A stretch of 43,067 nucleotides of DNA from an uncultured Spirochaetales bacterium (GTDB lineage: Bacteria; Spirochaetota; Spirochaetia; Sphaerochaetales; Sphaerochaetaceae). The stretch spans positions 1 to 43,067 of the forward strand of contig CASDXQ010000020.1 in NCBI GenBank assembly GCA_949285145.1, written 5' to 3'. The notes under the pieces are model-generated. The model saw nothing but the letters and a program-made list of their open reading frames with translations, had not been told where the DNA came from and ran no database searches. This document shows, one piece after another, positions 1 through 9,442 of this stretch (position 1 is its first letter; the number at the start of each line of letters is the position of its first letter). Both the position numbers and the translations under genes were made by a program.

Positions 1-425
1 TGTCCGTCCTTTAGTTTTTGTGTGGTATCTGAACTTTAGAACGCACATGCTCTTCTTTTCAATCTAGCTCTTCATCCCATATCTTTCCGTGAAGAACCTA
101 TTTTTCTATGAAAATATTATATGGTTAATAAAGCAGAAAAGTATAATACCAAATCATAATAAAAAATTTTTATATTATAAATATATGATATAAATTAGAT
201 ATAATTGTAATTAATATAATAATTATATTAAATTAATTTTATAAAGTATCATAATTATAGACTTAAGCAATGAATATTTATCTATAAATTTTCAATTATC
301 CAATCAGTATTTACATCATCATTATTTTACTTTACTGTATGTCCTGTTCTGGAGACCGTCATTAAGGATAAGTCACTGATGATGTTTTAGCTGTCATCCG
401 CATTCTGTAAATCCTGGAGTTTTTC
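1..425. other. AT-rich non-coding stretch before the PTS gene
   Basis: No credible gene is visible here. Roughly positions 110-330 are almost entirely A and T and include a perfect inverted repeat, TAATATAA-TAA-TTATATTA, at 212-230. The first 39 bases could be the open tail of a gene ending in TAG at 37-39, but there is too little to support that. The last 60 bases regain normal composition and lead to the GGAG ribosome binding site of the next gene. I could not pick one promoter, because such AT-rich DNA offers many -10-like hexamers. Confidence 0.5.
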
Positions 426-1442
426 ATGGAAAACACTAAAGAAAAAGCAAGGATAGGGGATGCAGTTGTCAGAATCCTCAACGGTATGGCACAAGGCCTG
501 TTTGCATCCCTCATAATCGGTCTGATAATCAAGCAGATAGGAACATATGCAGGACTTGATGTGCTGGTTTCAATCGGACAGATCGCACAGTACTTCACAG
601 GCCCGGCCATAGGTGTGGGAGTTGCATCTGCAGTGGGCGCTCCGCCTCTTGCTGTTTTCGCCAGTACGATAGCCGGTTCCATCGGTGCCGGTACTTTCGA
701 TATTGCAACATATGCACTCTCCAGCGGGGAGCCGCTTGGTGCGACGGTTGCAGCACTTGCAGGTGCACTGTGCGGCAAATTGATTTCTGGCAAGACCAAG
801 GTTGATATAATCCTTGTTCCATTTACAACAATCCTGGCCGGGGCAGTTATAGGACTTTTCCTGTCGCCTGTGGTATCTGCGCTGATGAATGCGATAGGGG
901 CATTCATAAACAGTCTCACACAGCTTTATCCTCTTCCAATGGGTATTCTTGTTTCGACTGTTGTGGGCATGGTCCTCACACTTCCCATATCATCAGCAGC
1001 CATATGCATCTCACTTGGTCTTGACGGACTTGCTGCAGGGGCAGCGTGCTGCGGCTGCTGCTGTCAGATGATAGGATTCGCAGTCTCGTCATTCAGGGAA
1101 AACGGGATCGGAGGTCTTATCAGTCAGGGAATCGGCACAAGCATGCTTCAGATTCCCAATATATGGAAAAACTGGAAGATCTGGATTCCGCCGACACTCT
1201 GTTCTGCAATACTGGGACCTGTTTCGACCTGCATGCTCAAGATGACGAACAATGCATCAGGAGCAGGAATGGGAACATCCGGACTTGTAGGTCAGTTCAA
1301 TGCTGTTGCCGTGATGGGATTTCAGAGCCTGCCTGCCATTATGCTTCTGCATTTCATTCTGCCAGCACTCATAAGTCTGGCAATAAGCGAGTTCATGAGG
1401 AAAAAAGGCTGGATAAAACCGGATGACATGCTCCTCACTTAG
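426..1442 (+). CDS. PTS-type sugar transporter subunit IIC-like membrane protein
   Basis: A 338-residue hydrophobic protein resembling the stand-alone EIIC family of the phosphotransferase system (PTS_EIIC_2 type). After a short polar N-terminus it has alternating Gly/Ala/Ile-rich membrane segments and glycine-rich loops such as GPAIGVGVASAVGAPPLAVF near residues 60-80. A Cys-rich patch (ACCGCCCQ) lies near residue 205. It has no IIA, IIB or HPr gene beside it, so the substrate and even PTS-dependent transport are unknown. The start is supported by GGAG at 416-419, six bases before ATG. The 3' end overlaps the convergent helicase gene by 8 bases. Confidence 0.8.
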   Translation: MENTKEKARIGDAVVRILNGMAQGLFASLIIGLIIKQIGTYAGLDVLVSIGQIAQYFTGPAIGVGVASAVGAPPLAVFASTIAGSIGAGTFDIATYALSSGEPLGATVAALAGALCGKLISGKTKVDIILVPFTTILAGAVIGLFLSPVVSALMNAIGAFINSLTQLYPLPMGILVSTVVGMVLTLPISSAAICISLGLDGLAAGAACCGCCCQMIGFAVSSFRENGIGGLISQGIGTSMLQIPNIWKNWKIWIPPTLCSAILGPVSTCMLKMTNNASGAGMGTSGLVGQFNAVAVMGFQSLPAIMLLHFILPALISLAISEFMRKKGWIKPDDMLLT

Positions 1443-3432
1443 AGTGTGAGAATTTCTTCAGAAGGTCATTGAGCATGCTTATTTTATCATCTATTGTCTC
1501 AATTTCATTTTCACTCTGCGTGATGAGAGAAGATGGTATCTCTTCAAGAAAACGGGATGGAAGGACAAGATGGGATTCTCCCATTCTGTCCTTTCTTTTT
1601 TCACAGTAGCTTATATTGAGTTCCTTGCGTGCTCTCGTGATGGCAACATAGAAGAGACGTCTCTCCTCGTCAATATTTCTGGGATCTTCTTCCAGCGCGC
1701 GGGAAGAGGGAATGATATTGTCTTCAATACCTGCAAGATATACAGTATCGAATTCAAGACCCTTTGATGCATGCATTGTCATCAGGTTCACTTTTCCCTC
1801 ATCCTTATCCTCAGTATCCTTGCTGTCAAGGCTCATCATGTTCAGATAGTCACGCAGCGTGGCATCAGGATTGTTCTTCTCGAAACGGGAGAGTCTTCCG
1901 ATAAGAAATTCAAGTGATCTCATTTTTGCATCAATCAGCTTCGGTTTATCCGGATACTCTTCATAAAGCATTTCCTTATAACCAATTGTGTCGATTATAT
2001 CAGAAAGGAGTTTAGCCTTTTTGTTATTTCTGTTCTCCTCCTGCCAGGAAAGTACCTGGGATGAGAATGTCTTCAGGTTTTCCTGGCTTTTCCCTTTGAC
2101 AGGGCTGTCGGCTGCATATGCGAATTCCGTCATGGCGTCAAAAAGCGAGATGTTCTTCTTATCAGCATATGCTCTCAGCTTTTCCACGGATGTGCGTCCG
2201 ATACTCCTGCGCGGTGTGTTTATTATTCTCAGAAGCGAGACATCGTCATCAGTATTTACGATTATCTTCAGATAGCAGACAAGATCTCTCACTTCTTTTC
2301 TGTCGAAAAAGCTTGATGCGCCTGAAACCTGAGCCTGTATGCCATTTTCCATCAGTGCATTCTCAAGAGTGTTTATAAGAGAATTTGTCCTGACAAGTAT
2401 TCCGAATTCGCTATAAGGTATTCCGTTTTCTGCATGACGCTTCTTTATTCCATCTGCAATCATGAATGCTTCCTCATCTTCGTCTTCGCTTGAGATGAGG
2501 TAGATCCTGCTTCCTTCCTCTCCGTCTGTCCACAGCTTTTTGCTCTTTCTTTCCCTGTTGTGGACTATGAGGTTGTTTGCGGCTTCAAGAATTGTACCGG
2601 TCGACCGGTAATTCCTTTCCAGCTTGAATTCCATTCGCTCTGGAAAATCTTCCTCAAAAGACTGTATGTTCCTGTAATTGGCACCGCGCCATGAGTATAT
2701 GCTCTGGTCATCATCGCCTACCACGCAGATATTCCTGTATTTCTTTGCAATCATGGAAATGAACTTATATTGAAGCAGAGAAGTGTCCTGGAATTCGTCA
2801 ACCATTATGTATCTGAATCTCTCCTGAACTTTCTCAAGCACGTCAGGACGTTTCATAAAAAGCCGGATCGGCAGCAGAATGAGATCGTCAAAGTCGACAA
2901 CATTGTATGCCTTCTGGGAAAGCAGCCACTCCTGATAGATCTGATTCACGGCACTGTCCTTATTCTGAAAACCCTTTATGCGTCCTGTCTTGACATCAGA
3001 GAAAGTGGAGAGAAGGGAATATAGGTTGTAATTGCTCAGCTCCAGATCAAGACTTACTATGACTTGCTTCAGCAGTGCCATATTGTCATTTGTATCGTAG
3101 ATTGTGAAATTGTTCTTATATCCCAGATACTGAATGTACTGCTTGAGCAGTCCCAGCCCGAAAGAGTGGAAGGTGGATGCGGTGAGTCCTTTCAGCTTAA
3201 AGCCGGTAAGCGATTTTATTCTCTCGCTCATTTCCTTTGCAGCTTTGTTCGTGAAAGTAAGGGCAAGTATTTCACTTTCCTTTATGCCCTGCTCAAGCAT
3301 GTATGCTATGCGGCAGGTGATCATGCGGGTCTTGCCGCTTCCTGCACCTGCAATGATCAGACTGGGGCCATGAATGTTTCCTGCGGCTTTTGCCTGTTCT
3401 CTGTTCAGTTCCTGATTAAGATCCATACTCAC
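1435..3432 (-). CDS. UvrD/Rep/PcrA-family ATP-dependent DNA helicase
   Basis: Superfamily 1A 3'-5' DNA helicase of 665 residues, close to the length of Rep and a little shorter than PcrA/UvrD. Visible motifs are the Walker A AGAGSGKT (about residues 28-35), motif Ia LTFTNKAAKEM, the DEFQDTS box, motif III GDDDQSIYSWRGA, motif IV with NYRST, motif V MTMHASKGLEFDTV and motif VI VAITRARKEL. The family acts in repair, replication restart and protein displacement; I cannot tell Rep from PcrA here. The frame begins at GTG 3432, with ATG two codons later (3426). Neither has a Shine-Dalgarno, but a promoter-like TTGACG-N18-TAGTTT sits 8 bases before the GTG. It follows the glycosyltransferase stop by 18 bases. 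Confidence 0.92.
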   Translation of the reverse strand: MSMDLNQELNREQAKAAGNIHGPSLIIAGAGSGKTRMITCRIAYMLEQGIKESEILALTFTNKAAKEMSERIKSLTGFKLKGLTASTFHSFGLGLLKQYIQYLGYKNNFTIYDTNDNMALLKQVIVSLDLELSNYNLYSLLSTFSDVKTGRIKGFQNKDSAVNQIYQEWLLSQKAYNVVDFDDLILLPIRLFMKRPDVLEKVQERFRYIMVDEFQDTSLLQYKFISMIAKKYRNICVVGDDDQSIYSWRGANYRNIQSFEEDFPERMEFKLERNYRSTGTILEAANNLIVHNRERKSKKLWTDGEEGSRIYLISSEDEDEEAFMIADGIKKRHAENGIPYSEFGILVRTNSLINTLENALMENGIQAQVSGASSFFDRKEVRDLVCYLKIIVNTDDDVSLLRIINTPRRSIGRTSVEKLRAYADKKNISLFDAMTEFAYAADSPVKGKSQENLKTFSSQVLSWQEENRNNKKAKLLSDIIDTIGYKEMLYEEYPDKPKLIDAKMRSLEFLIGRLSRFEKNNPDATLRDYLNMMSLDSKDTEDKDEGKVNLMTMHASKGLEFDTVYLAGIEDNIIPSSRALEEDPRNIDEERRLFYVAITRARKELNISYCEKRKDRMGESHLVLPSRFLEEIPSSLITQSENEIETIDDKISMLNDLLKKFSHSK

Positions 3433-3440
3433 GGGAAGAC

Positions 3441-3470
3441 AAACTAAACTTTAATCCATCTGTGCGTCAA
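3441..3470 (-). promoter_or_regulatory. Possible promoter of the helicase gene, start-proximal
   Basis: Read on the minus strand: TTGACG (3465-3470), 18-base spacer, TAGTTT (3441-3446), then 8 bases to the GTG start. This predicts a leader of about 2 bases. It lies within the end of the upstream glycosyltransferase gene, so co-transcription is also possible. Confidence 0.3.
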
Positions 3471-4287
3471 GCCACTGACGGCATTCTTTTACAGCAGTTT
3501 CAAAGAAAACTCCGAGCTTTCCGCCATAGTATTTCTTCCACGGTTTGTAACGTCCGCAGTAGTGGATTATGCAGGTGTTTCTCCCGACATCCCTGAGCGT
3601 GAGTCTCTTATGTCCTACGCTCATGTTGTTGATTTTGAACATTCTGTCGGAAAGATTGTATTTCAGTGTGTCGACAAGTCTGATTCTGTCACCGTAGATA
3701 CCCATTATTATATCCTGATCGGGGAGGATGAAGCTGTTTCCCTTCTTTTCAATGAAAGAGAATATCTTGCTGCTGTCAAAATTTTTCCTCAGCTGTGTAA
3801 GATTCATCAGGAGAACTCCGGTGTTTATATACGGACATGTGCCGGAAGTATCAAGTCCAAGTCTTAAAGCATTGAATTTTGTCAGTATCTTTCTTGTATG
3901 ACTGCAGGCCGCATAATATACAGAAGAAATATCAATGTTATATAGTTCAATAAGAGAATTTATACATATTAGGTCAACATCCAGATAGAGGATTCTGTCA
4001 ATATCATCAGGAAGCAGCACAGGGGCGAATAAACGGTAATATATTTCCTTCGTGTATCTGCCTGTTGTTGGGGATGAAGAGAGAAGTGAATCATCAAAGC
4101 GGATGAAATTTATTTCAAGCCTGCTGTTTTCAAGTTTCTTTATTTCCTCAACCTCGCTGGCTTTCAGACTGCTGTGTATTATGTTCACGCTTATGCTGTC
4201 AAAGCCGCTGTGCCTTACAACGGAAGAAAGGCAGATTTTGAATAAGTTCATGTATTTTGAATTTATGCAGAAAAGAAGATTGTACAT
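3451..4287 (-). CDS. Glycosyltransferase family 8 protein
   Basis: Retaining GT8-type glycosyltransferase (LPS glycosyltransferase/glycogenin family) of 278 residues from the chosen start. Diagnostic features are the metal-binding LYLDVDLICI (DxD), YINTGVLLMNL, the LPDQDII segment and the C-terminal HYCGRYKPWKK that closes the nucleotide-sugar site. The sugar donor and acceptor cannot be told. The open frame extends 19 codons upstream, but the ATG at 4287 is preferred. It has AGGGAG about five bases upstream and overlaps the stop of the DUF362 gene as TGATG, suggesting translational coupling. No signal peptide is seen, so it is probably cytoplasmic, working on a cell-surface glycan precursor. 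Confidence 0.85.
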   Translation of the reverse strand: MYNLLFCINSKYMNLFKICLSSVVRHSGFDSISVNIIHSSLKASEVEEIKKLENSRLEINFIRFDDSLLSSSPTTGRYTKEIYYRLFAPVLLPDDIDRILYLDVDLICINSLIELYNIDISSVYYAACSHTRKILTKFNALRLGLDTSGTCPYINTGVLLMNLTQLRKNFDSSKIFSFIEKKGNSFILPDQDIIMGIYGDRIRLVDTLKYNLSDRMFKINNMSVGHKRLTLRDVGRNTCIIHYCGRYKPWKKYYGGKLGVFFETAVKECRQWLDAQMD

Positions 4288-5372
4288 CAGTGCTCCCTGA
4301 CTTTTATCGCATCCGCCGGACACATTTCGGCACAGCAGTAGCATCGGATACAGACGTCTGTATCTATGCTGATGTTCTCATCATGCTTCAGTGCTTTTGC
4401 CGGGCATATCTGTACACAGCGCAGACAGTGAACGCATTTTTCACTGTCAAACTCAGGTGCAGGGCGTTTCTTTGTCTCTTTCCTGTCATGAGAACGTGTG
4501 AGAAATGGAAGAATCAGGGATGAGAAAAGTCCTTTCGGCTTTTCGACTGCTATCTTCCTGAAATCCTTTATGACAAGATCTTCTGCATCAAGAATTGAGT
4601 ACTGTGGTTTCAGCGTAATTCCGGCACTCTGAAGAATAGGGATATCTTTGGGGTCATAACCCATGATCACGGCTTCAGCTGTATCAGCAAGATAGGCATT
4701 TGCCCCGCCTATAAGGTATCCGATATAGCGCAGTGTTCCGTTCGCAGGGCCGGGGCCTTCCATTCCGATGACAGAATCAATGAGAGCATACTTTACTTTT
4801 GCAGCCTTGAAAAGCTTGCTGATGAAAGATGCGAATGCCTGGCGGGAAGGATAACGGAGATGCGTGGGGCTCTTGGTCAGCCCTGGCATCAGGCCGAACA
4901 TGTTTTTCACTGCTCCCGTCGTATACATCAACTGATGTGTTTTGAATTTTGCAGCTGAAATCGTGAAATCGACTTCATCCAGCACCGCAGGCAGCTGGAC
5001 TTTGATTTTCCTGTCCAGCCGGACTGTTTTGACATTCTGTGTGAAATCAACCCAGAGAGCACCAGTTCTTTCGCACACGCCGGCAATTCCGCAGTTGCGG
5101 CCTTTGAATACAGGAGTGTGAAGGCCGGGAGAATCACCGGCATACACTTTTGCGGCACCGCGTTTGAAACACTCTCTGATGAGAGCTTCCACAATCGCAG
5201 GATGCGTTGTGATCCCGGCTTCAGGCCGACTGTCTGACAATATGTTTGGTTTGACCAGAATGGTTTTCCCCCTGCAATCGGGGAATGCAGAAGCATCAAG
5301 CACTTCTTTCAATGCGGAAGAAACACTGGCTTCTTCATAATTCTCACATCTTGCTATCGCAACTCTGTTCAT
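4287..5372 (-). CDS. DUF362 domain protein with C-terminal 2x[4Fe-4S] ferredoxin domain
   Basis: 361 residues. The N-terminal 270 or so match the DUF362 pattern: VLVKPNI-type strand (TILVKPNILS), THPAIVEALI, AKVYAGDSPG, and FKTHQLMYTTGAVKNMFG. The C-terminus carries two ferredoxin clusters, CVHCLRCVQICPAKAL and CIRCYCCAEMCPADAI, each with the CxxCxxCxxxCP spacing, so it should bind two [4Fe-4S] clusters. DUF362 proteins are uncharacterised; a redox role is inferred from the clusters alone. It overlaps the methyltransferase gene upstream by 29 bases and is coupled to the glycosyltransferase downstream. GAGGAA and AAGGAA precede the ATG. Confidence 0.88.
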   Translation of the reverse strand: MNRVAIARCENYEEASVSSALKEVLDASAFPDCRGKTILVKPNILSDSRPEAGITTHPAIVEALIRECFKRGAAKVYAGDSPGLHTPVFKGRNCGIAGVCERTGALWVDFTQNVKTVRLDRKIKVQLPAVLDEVDFTISAAKFKTHQLMYTTGAVKNMFGLMPGLTKSPTHLRYPSRQAFASFISKLFKAAKVKYALIDSVIGMEGPGPANGTLRYIGYLIGGANAYLADTAEAVIMGYDPKDIPILQSAGITLKPQYSILDAEDLVIKDFRKIAVEKPKGLFSSLILPFLTRSHDRKETKKRPAPEFDSEKCVHCLRCVQICPAKALKHDENISIDTDVCIRCYCCAEMCPADAIKVREH

Positions 5373-6174
5373 TTCCTTTTTTCCTCAAAAGACAGAAATA
5401 CATAGGGCCTTTGCCCTCTGAAGCATCCGGAAGGATGATTGATCCGTGTGTCCGTTTTTCCGCAAAGGTAATCTGCACATCAATTTCCTCAACAAGACCG
5501 GCTTTCTTTCTGAAGAGCTTTTCAATCACTTCCTCATCTTCACCTCTGTTGATTGAACAGGTGGAGTAGAGGATGTATCCGTCATTTTTCACTGCCATGA
5601 AGGCGGATGCAAGCAGGCTGTACTGTTCTATGGCAAGTCTCTTCGGTCTGTTTGCCGACCACATTGCCATGTGCTCACGGCTTTCCATCACATGACGTTC
5701 GCTCGAACAGGGTGCATCAAGAAGGACTGAGTCATACATTTCTTTTTCATAAAGTCCCCAGCGGGATGCGTCATGGCATGTTGTCCTGACACATGAGCGG
5801 AGCTTTTCATCAAGATGCTCGTCAAGCACATTGTCAAGGCGTGCTTTCCTCTGCCTTGATCTGTCGTTAGCCGTTATCGCGCCTCTGCCATCAAGCCTCG
5901 AGGCGATGACAAGTGTCTTGCCTCCGGGAGCTGCACACATATCCAGCACATTGTAATTCTCTTCAAGCGGGAGAAGGGATGCTGTCAGAACGGAAGCTTC
6001 ATCAAGAAAGTAAGGCTTGAGAAGGTTATGTGAGTAGGCGATGTTCTCTTTTTCCTTCAGCATTGCCTTTTTGAGATCCTTCCATCTGTCTGCGTAAATA
6101 TTGTGATAGAATTCATCAAATGCCGCAGCGCGAGTGGTGAATTCATCTTCTTTTCTGTTTTTAGCCCGGCTCAT
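5344..6174 (-). CDS. RsmB/NOL1/NOP2/sun-family RNA m5C methyltransferase
   Basis: 276-residue SAM-dependent RNA cytosine-C5 methyltransferase. The SAM-binding motif VLDMCAAPGGKT is at residues 77-87, followed by ITANDRS. Motif IV has DAPCSS with C156 and motif VI has YSTCS with C206, the two cysteines used in catalysis and product release. It lacks the N-terminal NusB-like domain of full-length RsmB and the C-terminal PUA-like part of RsmF, so the target (rRNA or tRNA) is open. No Shine-Dalgarno precedes ATG 6174; a TAATAT hexamer lies 7 bases before it. It begins a four-gene minus-strand run ending at the helicase. Confidence 0.87.
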   Translation of the reverse strand: MSRAKNRKEDEFTTRAAAFDEFYHNIYADRWKDLKKAMLKEKENIAYSHNLLKPYFLDEASVLTASLLPLEENYNVLDMCAAPGGKTLVIASRLDGRGAITANDRSRQRKARLDNVLDEHLDEKLRSCVRTTCHDASRWGLYEKEMYDSVLLDAPCSSERHVMESREHMAMWSANRPKRLAIEQYSLLASAFMAVKNDGYILYSTCSINRGEDEEVIEKLFRKKAGLVEEIDVQITFAEKRTHGSIILPDASEGKGPMYFCLLRKKGNEQSCDSKM

Positions 6175-6181
6175 GGAAACA

Positions 6182-6210
6182 ATATTAGCCGATCTCAGAT
6201 AAGTTGACTA
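6182..6210 (-). promoter_or_regulatory. Possible start-proximal promoter of the m5C methyltransferase
   Basis: On the minus strand: TAGTCA (6205-6210), 17-base spacer, TAATAT (6182-6187), then 7 bases to ATG. The predicted transcript would start at or next to the start codon, and there is no ribosome binding site. Confidence 0.35.
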
Positions 6211-6851
6211 TATATTCCGATATAGAACCAGATGGAACCAAGAAGCACGAATACATGCCATACTGCATGGTAATGAGGAATTTTCTTCATTGCATAGAAT
6301 ATGACACCGATGGAGTAGGTGACGCCTCCCGCGATGAGGAAATAAAGCAGAGAGACGGGAAGATACGGTATTGTATCGTTCCAGAAGAAAACTATGACCC
6401 ATCCCATCATAAGATAAAGAATCGGGTGAAGAGGTTTCAGTTTTCCCCAGAAGACAAGGGTGAAACAGACACCTGCCAATGCTATGCACCACATGAAAAC
6501 TGTCAGATAGAATGATTCTCTGGTGCCGATATAAAGAAGGATCGGCGTGTAAGTCCCGGCTATGAGAAAATAGATATTGCTGTGATCCAGTATCCTGCAT
6601 ATGCGTTTTGCGTTGCCCGGCCTCAGATAGTGATACAGGCCGCTTGCAGTATAAAGCAGTATGTTGGAAAGGGCGAAAATGACAAGTCCGGCCTTCAGAG
6701 CCGTACTGCTGATCTCGTCAAGCCGGATCAGGATCATGATAAAACCGATGATGGAAAGAACCGCACCTGCGAAATGTGTCACGGCGTTCTCCATTTCGGC
6801 TTTCCTGTCATCGTAATTCTGAAGTGTTATGTGTTTTTCAAGCCAGTTCAT
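6195..6851 (-). CDS. Hemolysin III family (PAQR-type) membrane protein
   Basis: 218-residue seven-helix membrane protein of the HlyIII/YqfA (PAQR) family. Family hallmarks are the N-terminal ENAVTHFAGAVLS, the SGLYHYL segment after helix 2, LDHSNIYFLIAGTYTP, and the C-terminal PHYHAVWHVFVLLGS. These hold the conserved Asp/His residues thought to bind a metal in PAQR proteins. The hemolysin name is historical; a membrane-homeostasis or lipid-hydrolase role is more likely but unproven in bacteria. There is no Shine-Dalgarno; TTGACT-N16-TATGAA at 6866-6893 is a plausible promoter giving a leader of about 8 bases. Confidence 0.87.
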   Translation of the reverse strand: MNWLEKHITLQNYDDRKAEMENAVTHFAGAVLSIIGFIMILIRLDEISSTALKAGLVIFALSNILLYTASGLYHYLRPGNAKRICRILDHSNIYFLIAGTYTPILLYIGTRESFYLTVFMWCIALAGVCFTLVFWGKLKPLHPILYLMMGWVIVFFWNDTIPYLPVSLLYFLIAGGVTYSIGVIFYAMKKIPHYHAVWHVFVLLGSIWFYIGIYSQLI

Positions 6852-6865
6852 GGATTAAAAATGAC

Positions 6866-6893
6866 TTCATAGCCTTTAAAAGTAAATAGTCAA
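6866..6893 (-). promoter_or_regulatory. Possible promoter of the hemolysin III gene
   Basis: Minus strand TTGACT (6888-6893), 16-base spacer, TATGAA (6866-6871), 14 bases before ATG 6851. A very short leader without a ribosome binding site is predicted. Confidence 0.35.
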
Positions 6894-6927
6894 TATTGGC
6901 TATTGCGTCTTTTACCGTGGTGAATGC

Positions 6928-7401
6928 TCACCAGGGAGAGACGAACCATGTCACTGTCACACCAACCAGTATGCCGAGAAGAAGTCCGACGAAAACCTGT
7001 GAGAATGAGTGTCCCAGCATTGTTTTCAGATGCTCCTGCTTGAACGGTTTGTCTTTGTGAAGGTCGGAAAGAATCTTTGACCATTCGTTGATGACATCTG
7101 CCTGCTTTCCTGCTTCAAGACGTATGTTCATGGCATCATGTATGACGATTATGGAGAAGATAAGACATATGGCGAAAGGAATGCTGCCAATGCCGAGCTT
7201 GATGCCTACCGACGTGGTCAGCGCAATCACCGTCGCACTGTGACTGCTGGGCATTCCTCCTGTGGAGAAGAACATGTGGGAATTGAAACCGTCACCCATC
7301 ATCTTGCTGATGAACGGTTTTATGAACTGAGCCAGAAGCCAGGCGCTGAATGCTGATATCAGAGGTGCGTTCGAAAGGATGTCATTATTCACATCGGACA
7401 T
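6928..7401 (-). CDS. Divergent PAP2 family membrane protein (DUF212 type)
   Basis: 157 residues with three or four membrane segments. It matches the divergent-PAP2/DUF212 family (YuiD-like): SAWLLAQFIKPFIS, then GGMPSSHSATVIALT, which resembles the phosphatase signature of PAP2 enzymes, IHDAMNIRLEAGKQA, and a late GHSFSQVFVGLLLGILVG. Members are thought to be acid-phosphatase-related, but no substrate is established. No Shine-Dalgarno is seen at ATG 7401, and no better in-frame start exists. It is transcribed away from the aconitase gene, with only 76 bases between starts. Confidence 0.85.
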   Translation of the reverse strand: MSDVNNDILSNAPLISAFSAWLLAQFIKPFISKMMGDGFNSHMFFSTGGMPSSHSATVIALTTSVGIKLGIGSIPFAICLIFSIIVIHDAMNIRLEAGKQADVINEWSKILSDLHKDKPFKQEHLKTMLGHSFSQVFVGLLLGILVGVTVTWFVSPW

Positions 7402-7422
7402 TGTAGTTTATGGCTTGAATAA

Positions 7423-7451
7423 TTGCAATAAAGCCTTCCATCTGCTATCTT
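7423..7451 (+). promoter_or_regulatory. Possible promoter of the acn-icd operon
   Basis: TTGCAA (7423-7428), 17-base spacer, TATCTT (7446-7451), followed about 15 bases later by AGGAG (7466-7470). The -35 hexamer is the same as at aroDE. Confidence 0.35.
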
Positions 7452-7477
7452 TTCTGAAAGAAATCAGGAGAATGGAC

Positions 7478-9442
7478 ATGGGACTTAACATTACCGGAAA
7501 AATCCTTTCCTCGCATCTGGTGAAAGGTTCCCTTGAGGCTGGCAAAGCCATTGAAATCAGGATAGATCAGACACTCACTCAGGATGCCACGGGAACTATG
7601 GCGTATCTTCAGTTCGAAGCAACAGGACTGGAGAGAGTCAGAAATGAACTTGCCGTGAGCTATGTGGATCACAATACAGTACAGGTAGGATTTGAGAATG
7701 CAGATGACCACAGGTATCTGCAGACAGTTGCCGCGGCAAAGGGTGTTGTGTTCTCCAGAGCCGGTAACGGCATCTGTCATCAGGTACATCTGGAGCGTTT
7801 CTCCGTTCCGGGAAAGACACTCCTTGGTTCAGACAGTCATACTCCCACATGCGGAGGCATCGGAATGGCCGCAATAGGTGCGGGAGGCCTTGATGTCGCC
7901 CTTGCCATGGCAGGGGTTCCTTTTTCTCTTGTATGCCCACGCGTCATAAACATAAAGCTCTCCGGCCGGCTCAGGCCTTTCGTAACTGCAAAAGACATCA
8001 TCCTGAAAGTTCTTGGGCACTTCGGTGTCAAAGGTAATGTGAATACTGTTTTTGAATACTCTGGAGACGGTGTCGGCACGCTTTCCGTGCCGGAAAGAGC
8101 AACGATCTGCAATATGGGAGCTGAATGCGGTGTCACATTCTCCGTTTTCCCCAGTGACGCGATCACGCACGAATTTCTCATCAAGCAGGGAAGGGGTGAA
8201 TCGTACTCACCTCTCTCTGCTGACAGCGATGCACATTATGATGGTGAATATACAATAGACCTCGGCGCGCTTGAGCCGCTCGCCGCATGTCCTCATTCTC
8301 CAGGCAATGTGAAGAGCATAAGGGAACTTGCGGGAATGAAGGTGGATCAGGTTCTCATCGGATCGTGCACTAACTCATCCTATGCGGACATGGCCAAGGT
8401 CGCTTCGATTCTGGAAGGCAGACGTGTGAATGATAATGTCTCTCTCGGCATTGCTCCCGGAAGTCGCCAGGTGCTGATGATGATCAGCCGTGACGGAAGT
8501 CTTGAGAAAATGGTGAGATCAGGGGCAAGAATTCTTGAAAGTGCATGCGGCTTCTGCATCGGCAATCATCAGAGTCCGGGCACAAATGCCGTATCGCTGA
8601 GGACTAACAACAGAAACTTTGAAGGGCGCAGCGGCACAGCATCCGCACAGGTGTATCTTGTAAGCCCTGAAATCGCAGCCCTCAGTGCGCTTACCGGATA
8701 CATAGCCGATCCGTTTGCCCGGAACTCTGCCAAAGCGCCTGATATGCCGGTGATCAATGACTTCATCTGTGATGACGGCATGCTTGTCTTCCCGCCATCT
8801 GACGGCAGCAGCGTTGAAATAAAAAGAGGTCCGAATATCGGGGAACCTCCGAAGTGCAGACCGCTTGAGGACATTCTTGACGGTGAGGTTTCGATCAAGG
8901 TCGGCGACAAGATCACGACAGATCATATCATGCCGGCAGGACAGCGTCTCAAATACCGCTCGAACATTCCTCTTTATTCGACATTCGTATTTGAGAATGT
9001 TGATCCTTCATTCCATACGCGTTCTGCAGCTCTCAGAGATGAGGGAAAGGCTTCATTCATAGTTGCAGGTGCAAGCTACGGACAGGGCTCCAGCCGCGAA
9101 CATGCTGCAATCTGTCCGATGTATCTTGGAGTGAAGGCGGTGCTTGCTATTTCAATAGAGAGAATTCATCAGGCAAATCTCTGCAACTTCGGCATTCTGC
9201 CACTCATCTTTGAAAATGAGGATGATTACCGCAGCCTGAATCAGGGTGACAGGCTTGTAATCGAGGATGCCCGCTCACAGGTTGAGAAAGCAGCAGTGAC
9301 AAAGCAGGTCATAGTGAGGAATCTCACCCGGAACAGTGATTATGTCATGAAGCTTGATGTGACACCGTTGCAGACTGATATGCTGCTGAAAGGAGGAAGA
9401 CTCAATCAGATCAGGGAGGCTCTGGATGAAAAGCAGATATAA
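7478..9442 (+). CDS. acn: Aconitate hydratase (single-chain, short type)
   Basis: Interconverts citrate and isocitrate. At 654 residues it is the short aconitase class, much smaller than AcnA (about 890) and resembling a LeuC-like plus LeuD-like fusion. Motifs: [20 protein letters not shown], then the three [4Fe-4S] cysteines in GSCTNSS (C297) and ACGFCIG (C357, C360). The swivel domain has [24 protein letters not shown] and [14 protein letters not shown]. The frame opens at 7379, but AGGAG at 7466-7470 fits the ATG at 7478 (7-base gap) better than the ATG at 7472 (1-base gap). The next gene overlaps it by 17 bases, so acn and icd are one operon. Confidence 0.93.
   Translation: MGLNITGKILSSHLVKGSLEAGKAIEIRIDQTLTQDATGTMAYLQFEATGLERVRNELAVSYVDHNTVQVGFENADDHRYLQTVAAAKGVVFSRAGNGICHQVHLERFSVPGKTLLGSDSHTPTCGGIGMAAIGAGGLDVALAMAGVPFSLVCPRVINIKLSGRLRPFVTAKDIILKVLGHFGVKGNVNTVFEYSGDGVGTLSVPERATICNMGAECGVTFSVFPSDAITHEFLIKQGRGESYSPLSADSDAHYDGEYTIDLGALEPLAACPHSPGNVKSIRELAGMKVDQVLIGSCTNSSYADMAKVASILEGRRVNDNVSLGIAPGSRQVLMMISRDGSLEKMVRSGARILESACGFCIGNHQSPGTNAVSLRTNNRNFEGRSGTASAQVYLVSPEIAALSALTGYIADPFARNSAKAPDMPVINDFICDDGMLVFPPSDGSSVEIKRGPNIGEPPKCRPLEDILDGEVSIKVGDKITTDHIMPAGQRLKYRSNIPLYSTFVFENVDPSFHTRSAALRDEGKASFIVAGASYGQGSSREHAAICPMYLGVKAVLAISIERIHQANLCNFGILPLIFENEDDYRSLNQGDRLVIEDARSQVEKAAVTKQVIVRNLTRNSDYVMKLDVTPLQTDMLLKGGRLNQIREALDEKQI

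Noticed and set aside
362-919. Minus-strand frame of 185 codons opposite the PTS gene
   Set aside because: It mirrors the PTS EIIC frame; the plus strand has the membrane-protein pattern and a ribosome binding site.
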